DNA of 64,000 nt from AP-15 sp963796155 (GCA_963796155.1 CAWCKT010000048.1:72127-136126), one strand, 5' to 3'; shown: positions 1-8,620, counted from the stretch's first letter. A program made the numbers and translations. Notes: generated from the sequence alone by a model not told the origin.

Positions 1-162
1 TCCGGCGCCGCCGTCGAGGCACTGGCCCAAGCCCTGCGGCGGCTGCCGATCCCGGTGATCGGTCGCATCGAGGCGGGTCGCGTCCTTCTCGACCTGCGCT
101 GCCTTGAGGACGAGGCGGAGTTCGTCACCCAGCTTTCGGCGCTGTCCGACCTGAAGCCATGA
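1..162 (+). CDS. selA: SelA C-terminus (L-seryl-tRNA(Sec) selenium transferase), partial
   Basis: These are the last 53 codons of the PLP enzyme that converts Ser-tRNA(Sec) to Sec-tRNA(Sec); the rest lies before the window. The frame is open from base 1 to TGA at 160-162. The tail contains PVIGRIEAGRVLLDLRCLED, which matches the conserved SelA C-terminus. The stop overlaps the selB start as ATGA (159-162), so the two are probably translationally coupled in a selAB operon. Confidence 0.9.
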   Translation, partial: SGAAVEALAQALRRLPIPVIGRIEAGRVLLDLRCLEDEAEFVTQLSALSDLKP

Positions 163-2084
163 TCCTCGCCACGGCAGGACATATCGACCACGGCAAGACC
201 GCACTCGTGCAGGCGCTGACCGGAGTCGACGCCGACCGCCTGCCGGAGGAGAAACGCCGCGGGCTGACAATCGATCTGGGCTTTGCCTATGCGACGTTGC
301 CCGACGGCACCGAACTCGGTTTTGTCGATGTTCCGGGGCACGAGCGCTTTCTGCCCAACATGCTCGCCGGCGTGCTGTCGATCGATCGGGTATTGCTGGT
401 CGTCGCTGCGGACGACGGGCCACGCCCGCAGACATTGGAGCATCTCGACATCCTCGAGCTGATTGGCGTCGCAGAGGTAACCGGGGTCGTCACCAAGATC
501 GATCGGGTGGAGCGAGACCGCACCGACACGGTCGTCGCGGAGGTCGGGGCTCTGCTCGCTGCGGCAGGGTTTGCCGGAAGTCCGATCTTTCCGGTGTCGA
601 GTCGCAGTGGCGACGGGGTCGCGGCATTGATCCGGCATCTCCAGGAGAGCGCCCGCATTGCGGTGGCCAACCGCGCCGCGTCGCTCCCCGCGGGCCTCTT
701 CCGCATGCCGATCGACCGCGCCTTCAGCTTGCCTGGGATCGGGCTCGTCGTGACCGGTACGGTAGCCTCTGGCGCCGTCGCGGTCGGCGACCGGCTGGCG
801 ATCAGCCCGCGCGACGTTCCGGTGCGCGTCCGCGGGCTGCATTCGCAAAACCGGCCGGTGGAGACCGTCGTTGCCGGCGAGCGCTGCGCGATCAATGTCG
901 CCGGATCGTTTCCCGAGGGAGGGGAGCCGGCCCGCGGCGACTGGATCTTGGCGGCGGAACGGCATGCGCCCGCAAGGCGGCTCGATCTCCTGGTGCGGGC
1001 GTCGCGTTTTGCCGAGGCGCCGCTGCGCGATGGGCTGCCGGTGCATCTCCATCTCGGGACGGCCGATATCGTCGGCCGATTGGCGGTGCTCGGCTCTCGG
1101 GCGATTGCTCCCGGCGAGAGCGATTTTGTCCAGATCGACCTCGAACACCCTGTCGGCGCGCTCTTCGGCGACCGCGCGGTGGTGCGCGACCATGCCGCCC
1201 GGCACACGCTCGCCGGTGGGCGCGTCGTCGACCCGTTTCCGCCGCGCCGCGGCCGCCGGCTCCCGGCGCGGCTCGCGGTGCTCGAGGCGACCGCCGAAGC
1301 CGATCCGGCGCAGGCTCTCCTCAGACTGTTGGACGTCCAGGGCCTCGTCGATCTGCCGCAATTTGCGCTGGCGCGAAATCTGACGCCCGCCGAGCTCGAC
1401 GCGCTGACCGAGGGCGGCGCGTTTCTGCGAGTCGGGCCGGCGCGCGCGGCGGTTGCCGTCACCCCGGATCGCCTGGCTACGATATGCGACAAGATCGTCG
1501 CGGCACTCGCCGGATCGCATCAGGCGCAGCCCGATGCGCTCGGCCCGAGCCAGCCGGCTCTGTTTGCCCAACTGCGCGCGTTGGCGCCCGAGGCGGCGCT
1601 CGAGGCGGCGCTCACCGCGGCCGCCGCAGCAGGCCGCGTCGTGCGCGAAGGCGCGCTGTGGCGATTGCCCGAGCATCGGCCGCGGCTCACGCAGGCGGAT
1701 GAGCGGTTGTGGGAGCGTGTTCGCCCGCTGCTCGTCGTCGAGGATCTGCGCCCGCCACGGGTGCGCGAGCTCGCCGTGACACTCGCGCTCGAACCGGTGG
1801 CGGTCGAGCGGTTGCTCAACCGCGCCGAGCGGCTGGGCCGCGTCGCTCGGGTTGCCGACAATCGCTATTTTTTGCCGGAAACCCTGGCGCGCCTCGCCGA
1901 GATCGCCCAGGAGCTCGCCGAGGGCTCGCCCGAGGGCACCTTCAGCGCAGCGACCTTCAAGGACCGCTCCGGTGTCGGGCGCAACCTGACAATTCGCATC
2001 CTCGAATATCTCGACAAGATGGGAGTGACCCGCCGGCAAGGCGACGTGCGCACTATGTTGCGCGGCGGCGAGGTGTTCAGCTAG
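159..2084 (+). CDS. selB: SelB, selenocysteine-specific elongation factor
   Basis: SelB is a GTPase that delivers Sec-tRNA(Sec) to ribosomes at UGA codons followed by a SECIS hairpin. The 641-residue length is normal. The G domain is at the N-terminus: P-loop GHIDHGKT at residues 7-14, DVPGH at 57-61 and TKID at 112-115. EF-Tu-like beta-barrel domains follow. The last 200 or so residues are the winged-helix repeats that bind SECIS RNA, ending in a helix-turn-helix stretch (VGRNLTIRILEYLDKMGVTRR, here split as seen around residues 605-625). It directly follows selA with an ATGA overlap, and the cognate tRNA gene selC is about 15.4 kb downstream. No selenoprotein gene is visible in the window. 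Confidence 0.95.
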   Translation: MILATAGHIDHGKTALVQALTGVDADRLPEEKRRGLTIDLGFAYATLPDGTELGFVDVPGHERFLPNMLAGVLSIDRVLLVVAADDGPRPQTLEHLDILELIGVAEVTGVVTKIDRVERDRTDTVVAEVGALLAAAGFAGSPIFPVSSRSGDGVAALIRHLQESARIAVANRAASLPAGLFRMPIDRAFSLPGIGLVVTGTVASGAVAVGDRLAISPRDVPVRVRGLHSQNRPVETVVAGERCAINVAGSFPEGGEPARGDWILAAERHAPARRLDLLVRASRFAEAPLRDGLPVHLHLGTADIVGRLAVLGSRAIAPGESDFVQIDLEHPVGALFGDRAVVRDHAARHTLAGGRVVDPFPPRRGRRLPARLAVLEATAEADPAQALLRLLDVQGLVDLPQFALARNLTPAELDALTEGGAFLRVGPARAAVAVTPDRLATICDKIVAALAGSHQAQPDALGPSQPALFAQLRALAPEAALEAALTAAAAAGRVVREGALWRLPEHRPRLTQADERLWERVRPLLVVEDLRPPRVRELAVTLALEPVAVERLLNRAERLGRVARVADNRYFLPETLARLAEIAQELAEGSPEGTFSAATFKDRSGVGRNLTIRILEYLDKMGVTRRQGDVRTMLRGGEVFS

Positions 2085-2139
2085 ACCGGGCTGCGCGCGA
2101 GAGGTGTCGTCCCCTGCGGGATCGACCCCGCCTCTTCTG

Positions 2140-2424
2140 CTATTTGCCCGACGAGAGCCGATTGCTGGTACTTAACGTCGGAAATTCGGGTGCTTCGCCG
2201 ATGAGGCTCGGTCGAGCGGTGCCTGACAACTGACCAGCGAAGCGCTCAGCAAACGCCTCCGCCTGATCAACCGCTCCAAATACGACGGAGACAAACATGC
2301 CATCGCTGGTGCGACGACACTTGAAGACGGACGTCTCGCATCGATGATCGTCGAGCCACAGCCGCATCGCACTCATTTTCTCAGGAAGATCCTCTGGGTC
2401 CAGCCTGAGCTCAACTGTCGGCAT
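2140..2424 (-). CDS. Small conserved-looking hypothetical protein, putative stress-regulon member
   Basis: This encodes a 94-residue soluble, acidic protein starting MPTVELRLDPEDLPEKMSAM, with no signal peptide or transmembrane segment. I do not recognise a named domain. It is supported as a gene by natural amino-acid composition and by an upstream GGAAC-N17-CGTT promoter whose -10 element ends exactly 37 nt before the ATG, the same spacing seen for other small stress genes nearby. It converges with selB across a 55-bp gap. A role in the general stress response is inferred from the promoter alone. Confidence 0.7.
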   Translation of the reverse strand: MPTVELRLDPEDLPEKMSAMRLWLDDHRCETSVFKCRRTSDGMFVSVVFGAVDQAEAFAERFAGQLSGTARPSLIGEAPEFPTLSTSNRLSSGK

Positions 2425-2460
2425 TTCCTCAGCTCACTATCGGAATGCAACTACAGCATT

Positions 2461-2486
2461 AACGCAGAAGGCGAACCATCTGTTCC
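2461..2486 (-). promoter_or_regulatory. EcfG-type promoter (GGAAC-N17-CGTT)
   Basis: On the minus strand the -35 element GGAAC (2486-2482) and the -10 element CGTT (2464-2461) are separated by 17 nt, an exact match to the alphaproteobacterial general-stress consensus. It faces the 94-residue gene and sits 37 nt from its ATG. Confidence 0.7.
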
Positions 2487-2753
2487 TATGCCGCAAGTTT
2501 TGAAACGGACTGGAAAACCGCCGGCTTCTTGTCCATCCTCAACTCTATTTGCGTCTCCATTGGGCCCAAGTTCGTGTCACGCTGTTTACGTAACGGTCTC
2601 TCGGGTAACCGCCCAGACGCAAAATTTACAAAAAATAACAACTTTTCGTTGGCAGGCCACACGGTATTCATCGAGGGATTACAGCACAAGTCCACATTGG
2701 GCTCATCGGGTGGCCTTGGCCTGGCCGGGGTCGGAACTGCGGAGGTGAGCTCG
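2487..2753. other. Intergenic region upstream of the ECF sigma gene
   Basis: No convincing gene is seen. The stretch is AT-richer than its surroundings near 2620-2650. A good ribosome binding site (GGAGGTG, 2741-2747) lies at its right end just before the sigma factor. No EcfG-type promoter was found for the sigma gene itself. Confidence 0.4.
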
Positions 2754-3302
2754 ATGAGCGATTTTGCTCGGCTGCTCGAAGTGGAGATCCCCCGCCTGCG
2801 GCGCTATGCCCGTGCACTGACCCGCGACCGGGTGCGGGCCGACGATCTGGTGCAGGAATGTCTCGTCCGTGCGATCGCCAAGCAGCATCTCTGGCAACCC
2901 GGAACCGATCTGCGCGCCTGGCTCTTTACGATCCTTCACAATCAGCATGTCAATGAAGTCCGCCGCTCGCTGCGCGAGGGGATCAAGGTCACGGTGGAAG
3001 GGGTCGCGCCCACCCTTACAGTGGTTTCCGACGCCACCGCATCGCTGCAGCTTCGCGACCTCGAACGGGCGATCGCCGCCCTGCCTGCGGGGCAGCGGCA
3101 GGTGGTCCTGCTGGTCGGTCTGGAGGGGCTCAGTTACGAGAAGGTTGCCGCTATTCTCAACGTCCCGACCGGCACCGTTCGCTCGCGCCTGTCGCGCGGC
3201 CGCGACACGCTGCGGCAGCTGATGGGTATGAGAGGGAGGGCTGCCGAGCGTGCGACCGGCAAGCGGGCCGAGAGGGGCGGAGACGCTCGCCGGGCGGCTT
3301 GA
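2754..3302 (+). CDS. ECF-family RNA polymerase sigma factor
   Basis: This 182-residue protein has the two-domain layout of extracytoplasmic-function sigma factors. Region 2 (about residues 5-72) contains DDLVQECLVRA and WLFTILHNQ. Region 4 (about 104-158) contains LPAGQRQVVLLV and the helix-turn-helix GLSYEKVAAILNVPTGTVRS. The frame is open further upstream to about 2529, but the ATG at 2754 is preferred because GGAGGTG lies 7 nt before it and the protein family begins here. The C-terminus is basic and arginine-rich. It resembles sigma factors related to EcfG, yet no nepR or phyR gene is adjacent, so whether it drives the nearby GGAAC/CGTT promoters is only inference. Confidence 0.9.
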   Translation: MSDFARLLEVEIPRLRRYARALTRDRVRADDLVQECLVRAIAKQHLWQPGTDLRAWLFTILHNQHVNEVRRSLREGIKVTVEGVAPTLTVVSDATASLQLRDLERAIAALPAGQRQVVLLVGLEGLSYEKVAAILNVPTGTVRSRLSRGRDTLRQLMGMRGRAAERATGKRAERGGDARRAA

Positions 3303-3497
3303 TCCATTCCCGGTGATTGAGCCTTCTGGCGCTGAGTGAGTTAAAAATCGCCGCTGCCCTCGACGATGCTGGAAAAGAGCCAGCGCGAGGGTCGAGCCAC
3401 AAACGATTTATTGCGGCGCCGGTTTTGGATCAATACCCGACTGGTACGTCCCAGATCCTCAGCAAGTCAATGAGGGCCCACCGCAACCAAGTAGCGG

Positions 3498-3938
3498 TTA
3501 GCTGTTCGCCTTAGAGGCGGTAGCCTCGGCGGTAGGAACGTCTGTCGGGCCGACCTCGACAAATCGCGATTTGACTTCCTCGATTTCGGATTCCGATTTG
3601 TCTTCCAGGCTTATCAGCGAATTTCGGGCGGTCTGGCTGACCCTGATCAGCTCGTCGAGCTTCAACTGGAGCGCCCGGGTATCGCGTATCTGGGTGTTCT
3701 GGATAATGAAGACCATCAGAAACGTGACGATCGTCGTCCCCGTGTTGATGACGAGCTGCCAGGTATCGGACCAGCCGAAGAGTGGACCGGACAGAGCCCA
3801 TACGACCACGGTCAAGAGCGCCAGCGCGAACGCGATCGGCCGTCCGAGTTGCCGCTCCATCCACCGCGCGAATTCGCCGAAAGGCGAGCGCTCCAGCTGT
3901 CCGTCGCCTCGGTGGTTCACGACGGTCCGGCTAGCCAT
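3498..3938 (-). CDS. Low-affinity iron permease family small membrane protein
   Basis: This 146-residue inner-membrane protein has two predicted transmembrane helices (about residues 35-53 and 65-83). Between and after them is the family signature NTGTTIVTFLMVFIIQNTQ, followed by a charged cytoplasmic helix RALQLKLDELI. This pattern defines the low-affinity Fe permease family; in bacteria transport activity is largely unproven and the proteins often sit among stress genes. The start MASRTVV is the first ATG. An acidic C-terminal tail follows. No EcfG-like promoter was seen directly upstream. Confidence 0.85.
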   Translation of the reverse strand: MASRTVVNHRGDGQLERSPFGEFARWMERQLGRPIAFALALLTVVVWALSGPLFGWSDTWQLVINTGTTIVTFLMVFIIQNTQIRDTRALQLKLDELIRVSQTARNSLISLEDKSESEIEEVKSRFVEVGPTDVPTAEATASKANS

Positions 3939-3982
3939 TCGCCACGCGCCGGCGGGCCAATCACTGCGGACTGCAGCCGCCT

Positions 3983-4138
3983 CTATATTCGTCCCATCAC
4001 TAGGAGGATGATCACGATCACGAGGAGGAGACCGAAGCCGCCGCTCGGGTAATAGCCCCAGCCGCCGCTATAGGGCCAGGTCGGCAGTGAGCCGACCAAA
4101 ATGAGGATTAGGATGATCAGCAGAATCGTACCAAGCAT
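3983..4138 (-). CDS. DUF3309 family tiny membrane protein
   Basis: This 51-residue gene is easily missed because of its size. It has two hydrophobic segments separated by the family core LPTWPYSGGWGYYPSGG and ends in LLVMGRI, typical of DUF3309. The function is unknown; members are common in rhizobial genomes. The ATG at 4138 is chosen because the family starts with an MLGTILLIILIL-like helix. An exact EcfG-type promoter (4175-4199) lies 37 nt upstream, suggesting general-stress control. A decayed second copy is present at 13871-13960. Confidence 0.85.
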   Translation of the reverse strand: MLGTILLIILILILVGSLPTWPYSGGWGYYPSGGFGLLLVIVIILLVMGRI

Positions 4139-4174
4139 TTTGACACCGTTGCATGATGATTGTCCACCGTCGCG

Positions 4175-4199
4175 AACGTTGTGCGTTCAAGCAAGTTCC
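4175..4199 (-). promoter_or_regulatory. EcfG-type promoter (GGAAC-N16-CGTT)
   Basis: On the minus strand GGAAC (4199-4195) and CGTT (4178-4175) have a 16-nt spacer. The -10 element ends 37 nt before the DUF3309 start codon. Confidence 0.75.
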
Positions 4200-4270
4200 A
4201 CGCGATCAGCGAGCGCAGCGGTCAATGCCTGCGCTAGAATCGCTAATCGCTCCTTCCTCTCGTCCCCAAA

Positions 4271-4296
4271 GGAACCGCGTCCCATCCAAACTCGTT
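4271..4296 (+). promoter_or_regulatory. EcfG-type promoter (GGAAC-N17-CGTT)
   Basis: GGAAC at 4271-4275 and CGTT at 4293-4296 are separated by 17 nt. The element lies 35 nt before the ATG of the 26-residue membrane peptide and is nearly back to back with the promoter of the divergent DUF3309 gene. Confidence 0.75.
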
Positions 4297-4330
4297 ACCT
4301 CGCTACCAAACCAAGGTAAGGAGTTGCGCG

Positions 4331-4411
4331 ATGGGAAGAGGAATATTGTTGTGGCTGCTGGGGATCCCGATCCCGGTGATCATCCTACTGTACGTGTTCC
4401 ACGTCGTCTGA
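4331..4411 (+). CDS. 26-residue hydrophobic peptide, stress-linked
   Basis: The very short ORF starts MGRGILLWLLGIPIPVIILL and ends in FHVV, forming one likely transmembrane helix with a GIPIP kink. Similar tiny peptides starting MGRG-LLWLLG occur in rhizobial genomes as hypothetical proteins; the function is unknown. Support is a strong ribosome binding site TAAGGAG (4317-4323) 7 nt before the ATG, and an exact EcfG-type promoter 35 nt upstream. The frameshifted PRC-barrel gene follows on the same strand under its own promoter. Confidence 0.7.
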   Translation: MGRGILLWLLGIPIPVIILLYVFHVV

Positions 4412-4434
4412 TGAGGAGCCGCGACTGACGGATT

Positions 4435-4459
4435 GGAACCGTCGTCAATAACGCGTGTT
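4435..4459 (+). promoter_or_regulatory. EcfG-type promoter (GGAAC-N16-TGTT)
   Basis: GGAAC at 4435-4439 and TGTT at 4456-4459 have a 16-nt spacer. This is one mismatch from the consensus -10. It ends 37 nt before the ATG of the PRC-barrel gene. Confidence 0.6.
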
Positions 4460-4495
4460 TGACCGATGTACTGACCTGTACGAGGAGCAACACAA

Positions 4496-4970
4496 ATGTC
4501 GAAAATCACCACGATGGTAGCAGTTGCGGCGATCCTCGCCGCGGCAGCGCCCATGGCGAACGCACAGACGAGCCCGGGCCACGAACGGTATGCTGCTGTG
4601 ACGAGCACCGCGCCCAGCGAGATCATTCAGCCGGACCAGATCCGCGCCAGCAAGATGATCGGCAGCGCCGTCTATGACGTGCAAAACCGCAAGATCGGCA
4701 AGGTCGAGGACTTGGTCCTCAATAAAGACGAGCACAGTCTCCGCAGTGGTCGTCGATGTCGGGGCGTTTCTCGGGATGGGCGGCAAAAACGTCGCCGTCA
4801 GACCGAGCGACATCAAGACCAACAATAATCGGCTGACGCTCGACCTTAGCAAGGAGCAACTGCAGCGGATGGCTTCCTACCAGCTCGAGAACGAGAACAC
4901 CGGCGCCGGGACTTCGACGTCACCGGTCGAGGGCGGACACCTCGGCACGGGCACCGGCACCCCACGCTAA
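4496..4970 (+). pseudogene. Exported PRC-barrel domain protein, frame interrupted by one extra base
   Basis: The N-terminal part has a signal peptide (MSKITTMVAVAAILAAAAPM, cleavage near ANA-QT) and the first half of a PRC-barrel: KMIGSAVYDVQNRKIGKVED. Near 4725-4745 the frame shifts by +1, and the second half continues in the next frame with VSAVVVDVGAFLGMGGKNVA and DIKTNNNRLTLDLSKEQL, ending at TAA 4968-4970. The total span of 475 nt is one base more than a multiple of three. Read through, it is a normal exported PRC-barrel protein of about 157 residues. It is either a recent pseudogene or a consensus error. It follows an EcfG-like promoter, and a second PRC-barrel gene lies at 9484-9867. 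Confidence 0.8.
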
Positions 4971-4997
4971 GCGCCACGAAGCGAAGGCGCGAAAGGC

Positions 4998-5037
4998 GGC
5001 CGGGCGAAGTGACTTCGCCCGGCCTCGCCGCGTTTTT
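4998..5037 (+). terminator. Rho-independent terminator after the PRC-barrel gene
   Basis: The perfect inverted repeat GGCCGGGCGAAGT / ACTTCGCCCGGCC spans 4998-5024 with almost no spacer (effective stem about 11 bp). A T-run follows at 5033-5037. Confidence 0.7.
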
Positions 5038-5076
5038 GGATAAGAGAACCGGACTCAGATTTTCGTCGGAGCCCAG

Positions 5077-5101
5077 GGAACCCCGTCACGGCTTGGGTGT
5101 T
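5077..5101 (+). promoter_or_regulatory. Possible EcfG-type promoter (GGAAC-N16-TGTT)
   Basis: GGAAC at 5077-5081 and TGTT at 5098-5101 with a 16-nt spacer. It lies about 129 nt before the chosen start of the hybrid kinase, farther than in the other cases, so assignment is weaker. Confidence 0.4.
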
Positions 5102-5229
5102 CGGTCAAAGGCGGGCGCCTTACGAGGATGAAGCGATAGGGGTAGAAAAAGCAGAGCTTCGCGTATACGGGGTCACGATTATTCCTCTCCCGACGCATCG
5201 GCTTTGCCGGGTCACCATTCTCGGGACAT

Positions 5230-7701
5230 GTGGTGGACCGCTGCGGTACGGAGATTGTAAGATGGCGTCGATGGCAGCATCCAGGTTGGCATTCTGACCC
5301 ACGCTTTGGCCGACCAGGAAAGCCGAAGCCTGCCGACGACGAACGTCGCGACGATTGGGACCGTGAGGTGTTGGAGGCATTGCCCGCGGCGCTTTACGCC
5401 ACGGACGCCGCCGGTCGAATCACCTTCTTTAATCAGGCTGCCGTCGAATTCGCCGGTCGTAAGCCGGAGCTCGGCAGCGATCGATGGTGCGTCTCCTGGC
5501 GCCTCTACTGGCCCGACGGCAGGCCAATGCGGCATGACGAATGCCCCATGGCGATCACGCTGAGGGAGGATCGGCCGATCAGGGGCCAGGAGATCATCCT
5601 GGAGCGCCCCGATGGTACGCGCATCCCGATCCTACCATATCCGACGCCGCTGCATGACGCGTCCGGCAAGCTCATCGGTGCGGTGAACATGCTCATCGAC
5701 ATCACCGACCGCAAGAATGCCGAGCAATCTCTGAATAATCTCAACCAGACGCTCGAAGAGCGCGTCGAGGAGCGCACACGGCAGGTGGAAGAGACATTCG
5801 GCAAGCTGCACGAGACCGAGCGCCGCTTCCGCATGCTGGTCCAGGGGGTCACGGATTACGCGATCTTCATGCTCGATCCCAAGGGCGTCGTGACCAACTG
5901 GAATCCCGGTGCCTGGCGGATCAAGGGTTACCGGGCCGATGAGATCATCGGTCAGCACTTCTCCCGTTTTTACACCGCGGAGGACCGCGCGAACGGCTTG
6001 CCGCAGCGGGCGTTGGCAACCGCCGCGCAGGAGGGCAGGTTCGAGGGGGAGGGGTGGCGGGTTCGCAAGGACGGCGAGCGCTTCTGGGCGAGCGTGGTCA
6101 TCGACGCGATCCGCGACGATGCCGGCGAGCTCATCGGCTTTGCCAAGGTTACCCGCGACATCACCGAGCGCCGCAAGGTGCAGGAGGCGCTGGTCGAAAG
6201 TGCGGAGATGGCGCGCGGCATTATCGATACCGCACTCGACGCCTTCGTGCAAATGGACGATGACGGCATAGTGCTGGAGTGGAATCCACAGGCCGAGGCG
6301 ATCTTCGGATGGTCCAGAGCGGAGGCGGTCGGACGTCGCCTCGCGGCGCTGATCATCCCCCCGGCGCGGCGAGCCTGTCACCAACGAGGGCTCGAGCAGT
6401 TCCTGCGGACGGGAGATGGGCCGATGTTGGGGCGGCGCGTGCAGCTCCAAGCGCTGCGGCGCGATGGCGCGGAGATCACGGTCGAGTTGAGCGTCAACGC
6501 GCGGCAGCACGGTCAACGCTGCGTCTTCAACGGCTTCATGCGCGATGTGACCGAAAAGCTCGCTGCCGAGGCGCAGCTTTTTCACGCACAAAAGATGGAG
6601 ACGATCGGCCAGCTCACCGGTGGGGTAGCCCACGACTTCAACAACTTGCTGACGGCGATCATTGGGAATTTGGAGGTTCTGGCAGCAACGGTGCCAGAGG
6701 GGAGTTCAGTCAGCCGCTCCCTCGAAGCAGCGCTCCGCGCCGCGTGGCGAGGTTCGAGTTTGACCGAGCACCTGCTCGCCTTCTCTCGTCGCCAGGAAAT
6801 CCGTCCGGAGATCGTCAACATAGACCGTCTCGTACGCGATCTCGTATTCCTGTGCCAGAAAACGGTCGGCGAGGCGATAGAAATCGAGGTTCGCTCACAA
6901 GAGGATCTCTGGACGTGCCGCATTGACCCGGGGCAGTTCGAAGCCGCCCTTCTCAACCTCGCGGCCAATGCCCGTGATGCGATGAACCGATCGGGACGCC
7001 TGACCATAACAACCGAGAATAGGGCGATCGGGGGTAAAGGCATTGGCGATTTGGCCGGTGGGGAATACGTCGTGGTTTCTGTCGCCGATACCGGCTGCGG
7101 CATGAGCGATGAGGTGCTGGCTCGGGTTTTTGAGCCGTTCTTCACGACCAAGGAAGTCGGGGAAGGCACGGGCTTGGGCTTGAGCCAGGTCTATGGCTTC
7201 GCGCGGCAGGCCGGAGGCATCGCTCGGATCGAGAGCACGCCAGGAGTCGGCACGACCGTGCGCCTCTATCTGCCGAGAAGCGAGGGCGAGATCAGGCATG
7301 AAAGGACTTTGAATGGTCTCTCACGCGCGCCGAGCGGCGCCGCGACGATCCTTGTCGTCGAAGACGACGCAGACGTTCGCGACATGATTGGCGGCATTCT
7401 ATCCCAGCTCGGCTATCGTACCCTGGTGGCGACCACCGGCGCCGAAGCGCTGACGAGGCTTCGGCGGGAACGAAAGGTTGACCTTCTTTTCACCGACATT
7501 GTCATGCCGGCAGGCATGAGTGGCATCGAGCTGGCCCGGAAGGCGCGCGACCTGCGGCCCGACCTCAAAATATTGCTCAGCTCAGGGCATGCCGGAGACG
7601 AAATAAAATCCCATCTTCTGCGGGGCCAGTTCGCGTTTATCTCCAAGCCCTATCGAACCGCAGCCCTCGCGGCCAAACTCGAAGAGGTGCTGGCCGAGTA
7701 G
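5230..7701 (+). CDS. PAS-domain hybrid sensor histidine kinase with receiver domain
   Basis: This 823-residue soluble kinase has three PAS domains (about residues 45-160, 195-310 and 318-440) with a coiled coil between the first two. A HisKA-type domain carries the phospho-acceptor His at about 468 in GGVAHDFNNLL. The HATPase domain has LLNLAANARDAM, DTGCGM and GTGLGLS. A C-terminal receiver has its phospho-acceptor Asp at about 756 in LLFTDIVMP. No membrane segment is seen, so it senses a cytoplasmic cue; the ligand is unknown. The start is uncertain: GTG at 5230 is used because no good ATG follows before the first PAS domain. PAS2 closely resembles the PAS of the second hybrid kinase (14193-16439). 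Confidence 0.9.
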   Translation: MVDRCGTEIVRWRRWQHPGWHSDPRFGRPGKPKPADDERRDDWDREVLEALPAALYATDAAGRITFFNQAAVEFAGRKPELGSDRWCVSWRLYWPDGRPMRHDECPMAITLREDRPIRGQEIILERPDGTRIPILPYPTPLHDASGKLIGAVNMLIDITDRKNAEQSLNNLNQTLEERVEERTRQVEETFGKLHETERRFRMLVQGVTDYAIFMLDPKGVVTNWNPGAWRIKGYRADEIIGQHFSRFYTAEDRANGLPQRALATAAQEGRFEGEGWRVRKDGERFWASVVIDAIRDDAGELIGFAKVTRDITERRKVQEALVESAEMARGIIDTALDAFVQMDDDGIVLEWNPQAEAIFGWSRAEAVGRRLAALIIPPARRACHQRGLEQFLRTGDGPMLGRRVQLQALRRDGAEITVELSVNARQHGQRCVFNGFMRDVTEKLAAEAQLFHAQKMETIGQLTGGVAHDFNNLLTAIIGNLEVLAATVPEGSSVSRSLEAALRAAWRGSSLTEHLLAFSRRQEIRPEIVNIDRLVRDLVFLCQKTVGEAIEIEVRSQEDLWTCRIDPGQFEAALLNLAANARDAMNRSGRLTITTENRAIGGKGIGDLAGGEYVVVSVADTGCGMSDEVLARVFEPFFTTKEVGEGTGLGLSQVYGFARQAGGIARIESTPGVGTTVRLYLPRSEGEIRHERTLNGLSRAPSGAATILVVEDDADVRDMIGGILSQLGYRTLVATTGAEALTRLRRERKVDLLFTDIVMPAGMSGIELARKARDLRPDLKILLSSGHAGDEIKSHLLRGQFAFISKPYRTAALAAKLEEVLAE

Positions 7702-7884
7702 TCAGCGCCGCGCCGTGAGGGCAGAGGATCTCGCTTCTCGAATAAATTTGGGTCTTTCAACCAGGGATTCTCCGAACGAGCGCTCGCTGCCGGGTAGAGC
7801 GGGTCTCGGGCTCCAAGACAGCGCGCGATATTCCTCGATGACCAATCACTGGCAGACCAACCGGGACCAGATGCGTTAAAGCGT

Positions 7885-8601
7885 ATGAGTGCTCTATCGA
7901 ATTGGCCCCGCAATCGGCTTTTACTCGCCCTGACATCCGCCGATCTCCAGCAGCTTATGCCGGAGCTTGCACAGATGCGCTGTGAACGCGAACAGGTCCT
8001 GATGGACGTTGCCAGTTCGCTCGATCATGTATTCTTCCCCGACAGCGGCGTCATCTCGGCGGTGGCGGTTTATGCGGACGGCAGTATCATTGAGATGGCA
8101 ACGATCGGTAGGGAGGGTTGCACTGCTGTGCAAGCCGTTTTGGGCGCCGAGAGTTCCTCTATCCGACTTCTCGTCCAGATCCCCGGGGGCGCGGCAAAGA
8201 TGTCGCGCGCGGCCTTCACACAGGCCATGGAGTCGATGCCGTCCTTTCGAAGTCTCATGTACGCCTACGCCCGAGCCTTTCTCGAGCAAGTCCTGGTGTC
8301 CGTCGCGTGCAACGGGGCGCACAGCCTCAAGCAGCGGCTAGCGCGTTGGCTGCTCACGATGCGTGACCGCGCTGACGATGACACACTACAGATCACTCAG
8401 AACCTGCTCGCCGAAATGCTGGGTGTCCAAAGGCCAAGCGTCACGAATGCTGCCCGGGAGCTGGAACGTGCCGGTTTGATTGCGCGCGGCCGACGGCAAG
8501 TCACGATACTTGATCGGCAGCGCCTCGTGGCGGAATCTTGCGAATGTTATCAGTTGGTCCGGACACGCATCGCTTCTCACCTCCCCAAAACATACGCGTA
8601 A
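7885..8601 (+). CDS. Crp/Fnr-family transcriptional regulator
   Basis: The 238-residue protein has a cyclic-nucleotide-binding-like beta roll (about 20-140) and a C-terminal winged helix (about 150-225) with recognition region LLAEMLGVQRPSVTNAAREL. The DHVFFPDSGVIS stretch is typical of the Crp/Fnr subgroup common next to sensor kinases in rhizobia. There is no Fnr-type N-terminal cysteine cluster, so it is not an iron-sulfur oxygen sensor. It lies between the hybrid kinase and a single-domain receiver, which suggests a shared signalling module. Confidence 0.9.
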   Translation: MSALSNWPRNRLLLALTSADLQQLMPELAQMRCEREQVLMDVASSLDHVFFPDSGVISAVAVYADGSIIEMATIGREGCTAVQAVLGAESSSIRLLVQIPGGAAKMSRAAFTQAMESMPSFRSLMYAYARAFLEQVLVSVACNGAHSLKQRLARWLLTMRDRADDDTLQITQNLLAEMLGVQRPSVTNAARELERAGLIARGRRQVTILDRQRLVAESCECYQLVRTRIASHLPKTYA

Positions 8602-8620
8602 AAAGCGAATCCACGGCGAA

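Noticed and set aside
287..1492. Long minus-strand frame opposite selB
   Set aside because: Arg/Ser/Ala/Thr-rich translation without motifs; selB on the plus strand is unambiguous.
2529..2753. N-terminal extension of the ECF sigma factor
   Set aside because: The extra 75 codons lack family sequence, while a strong ribosome binding site precedes the ATG at 2754.
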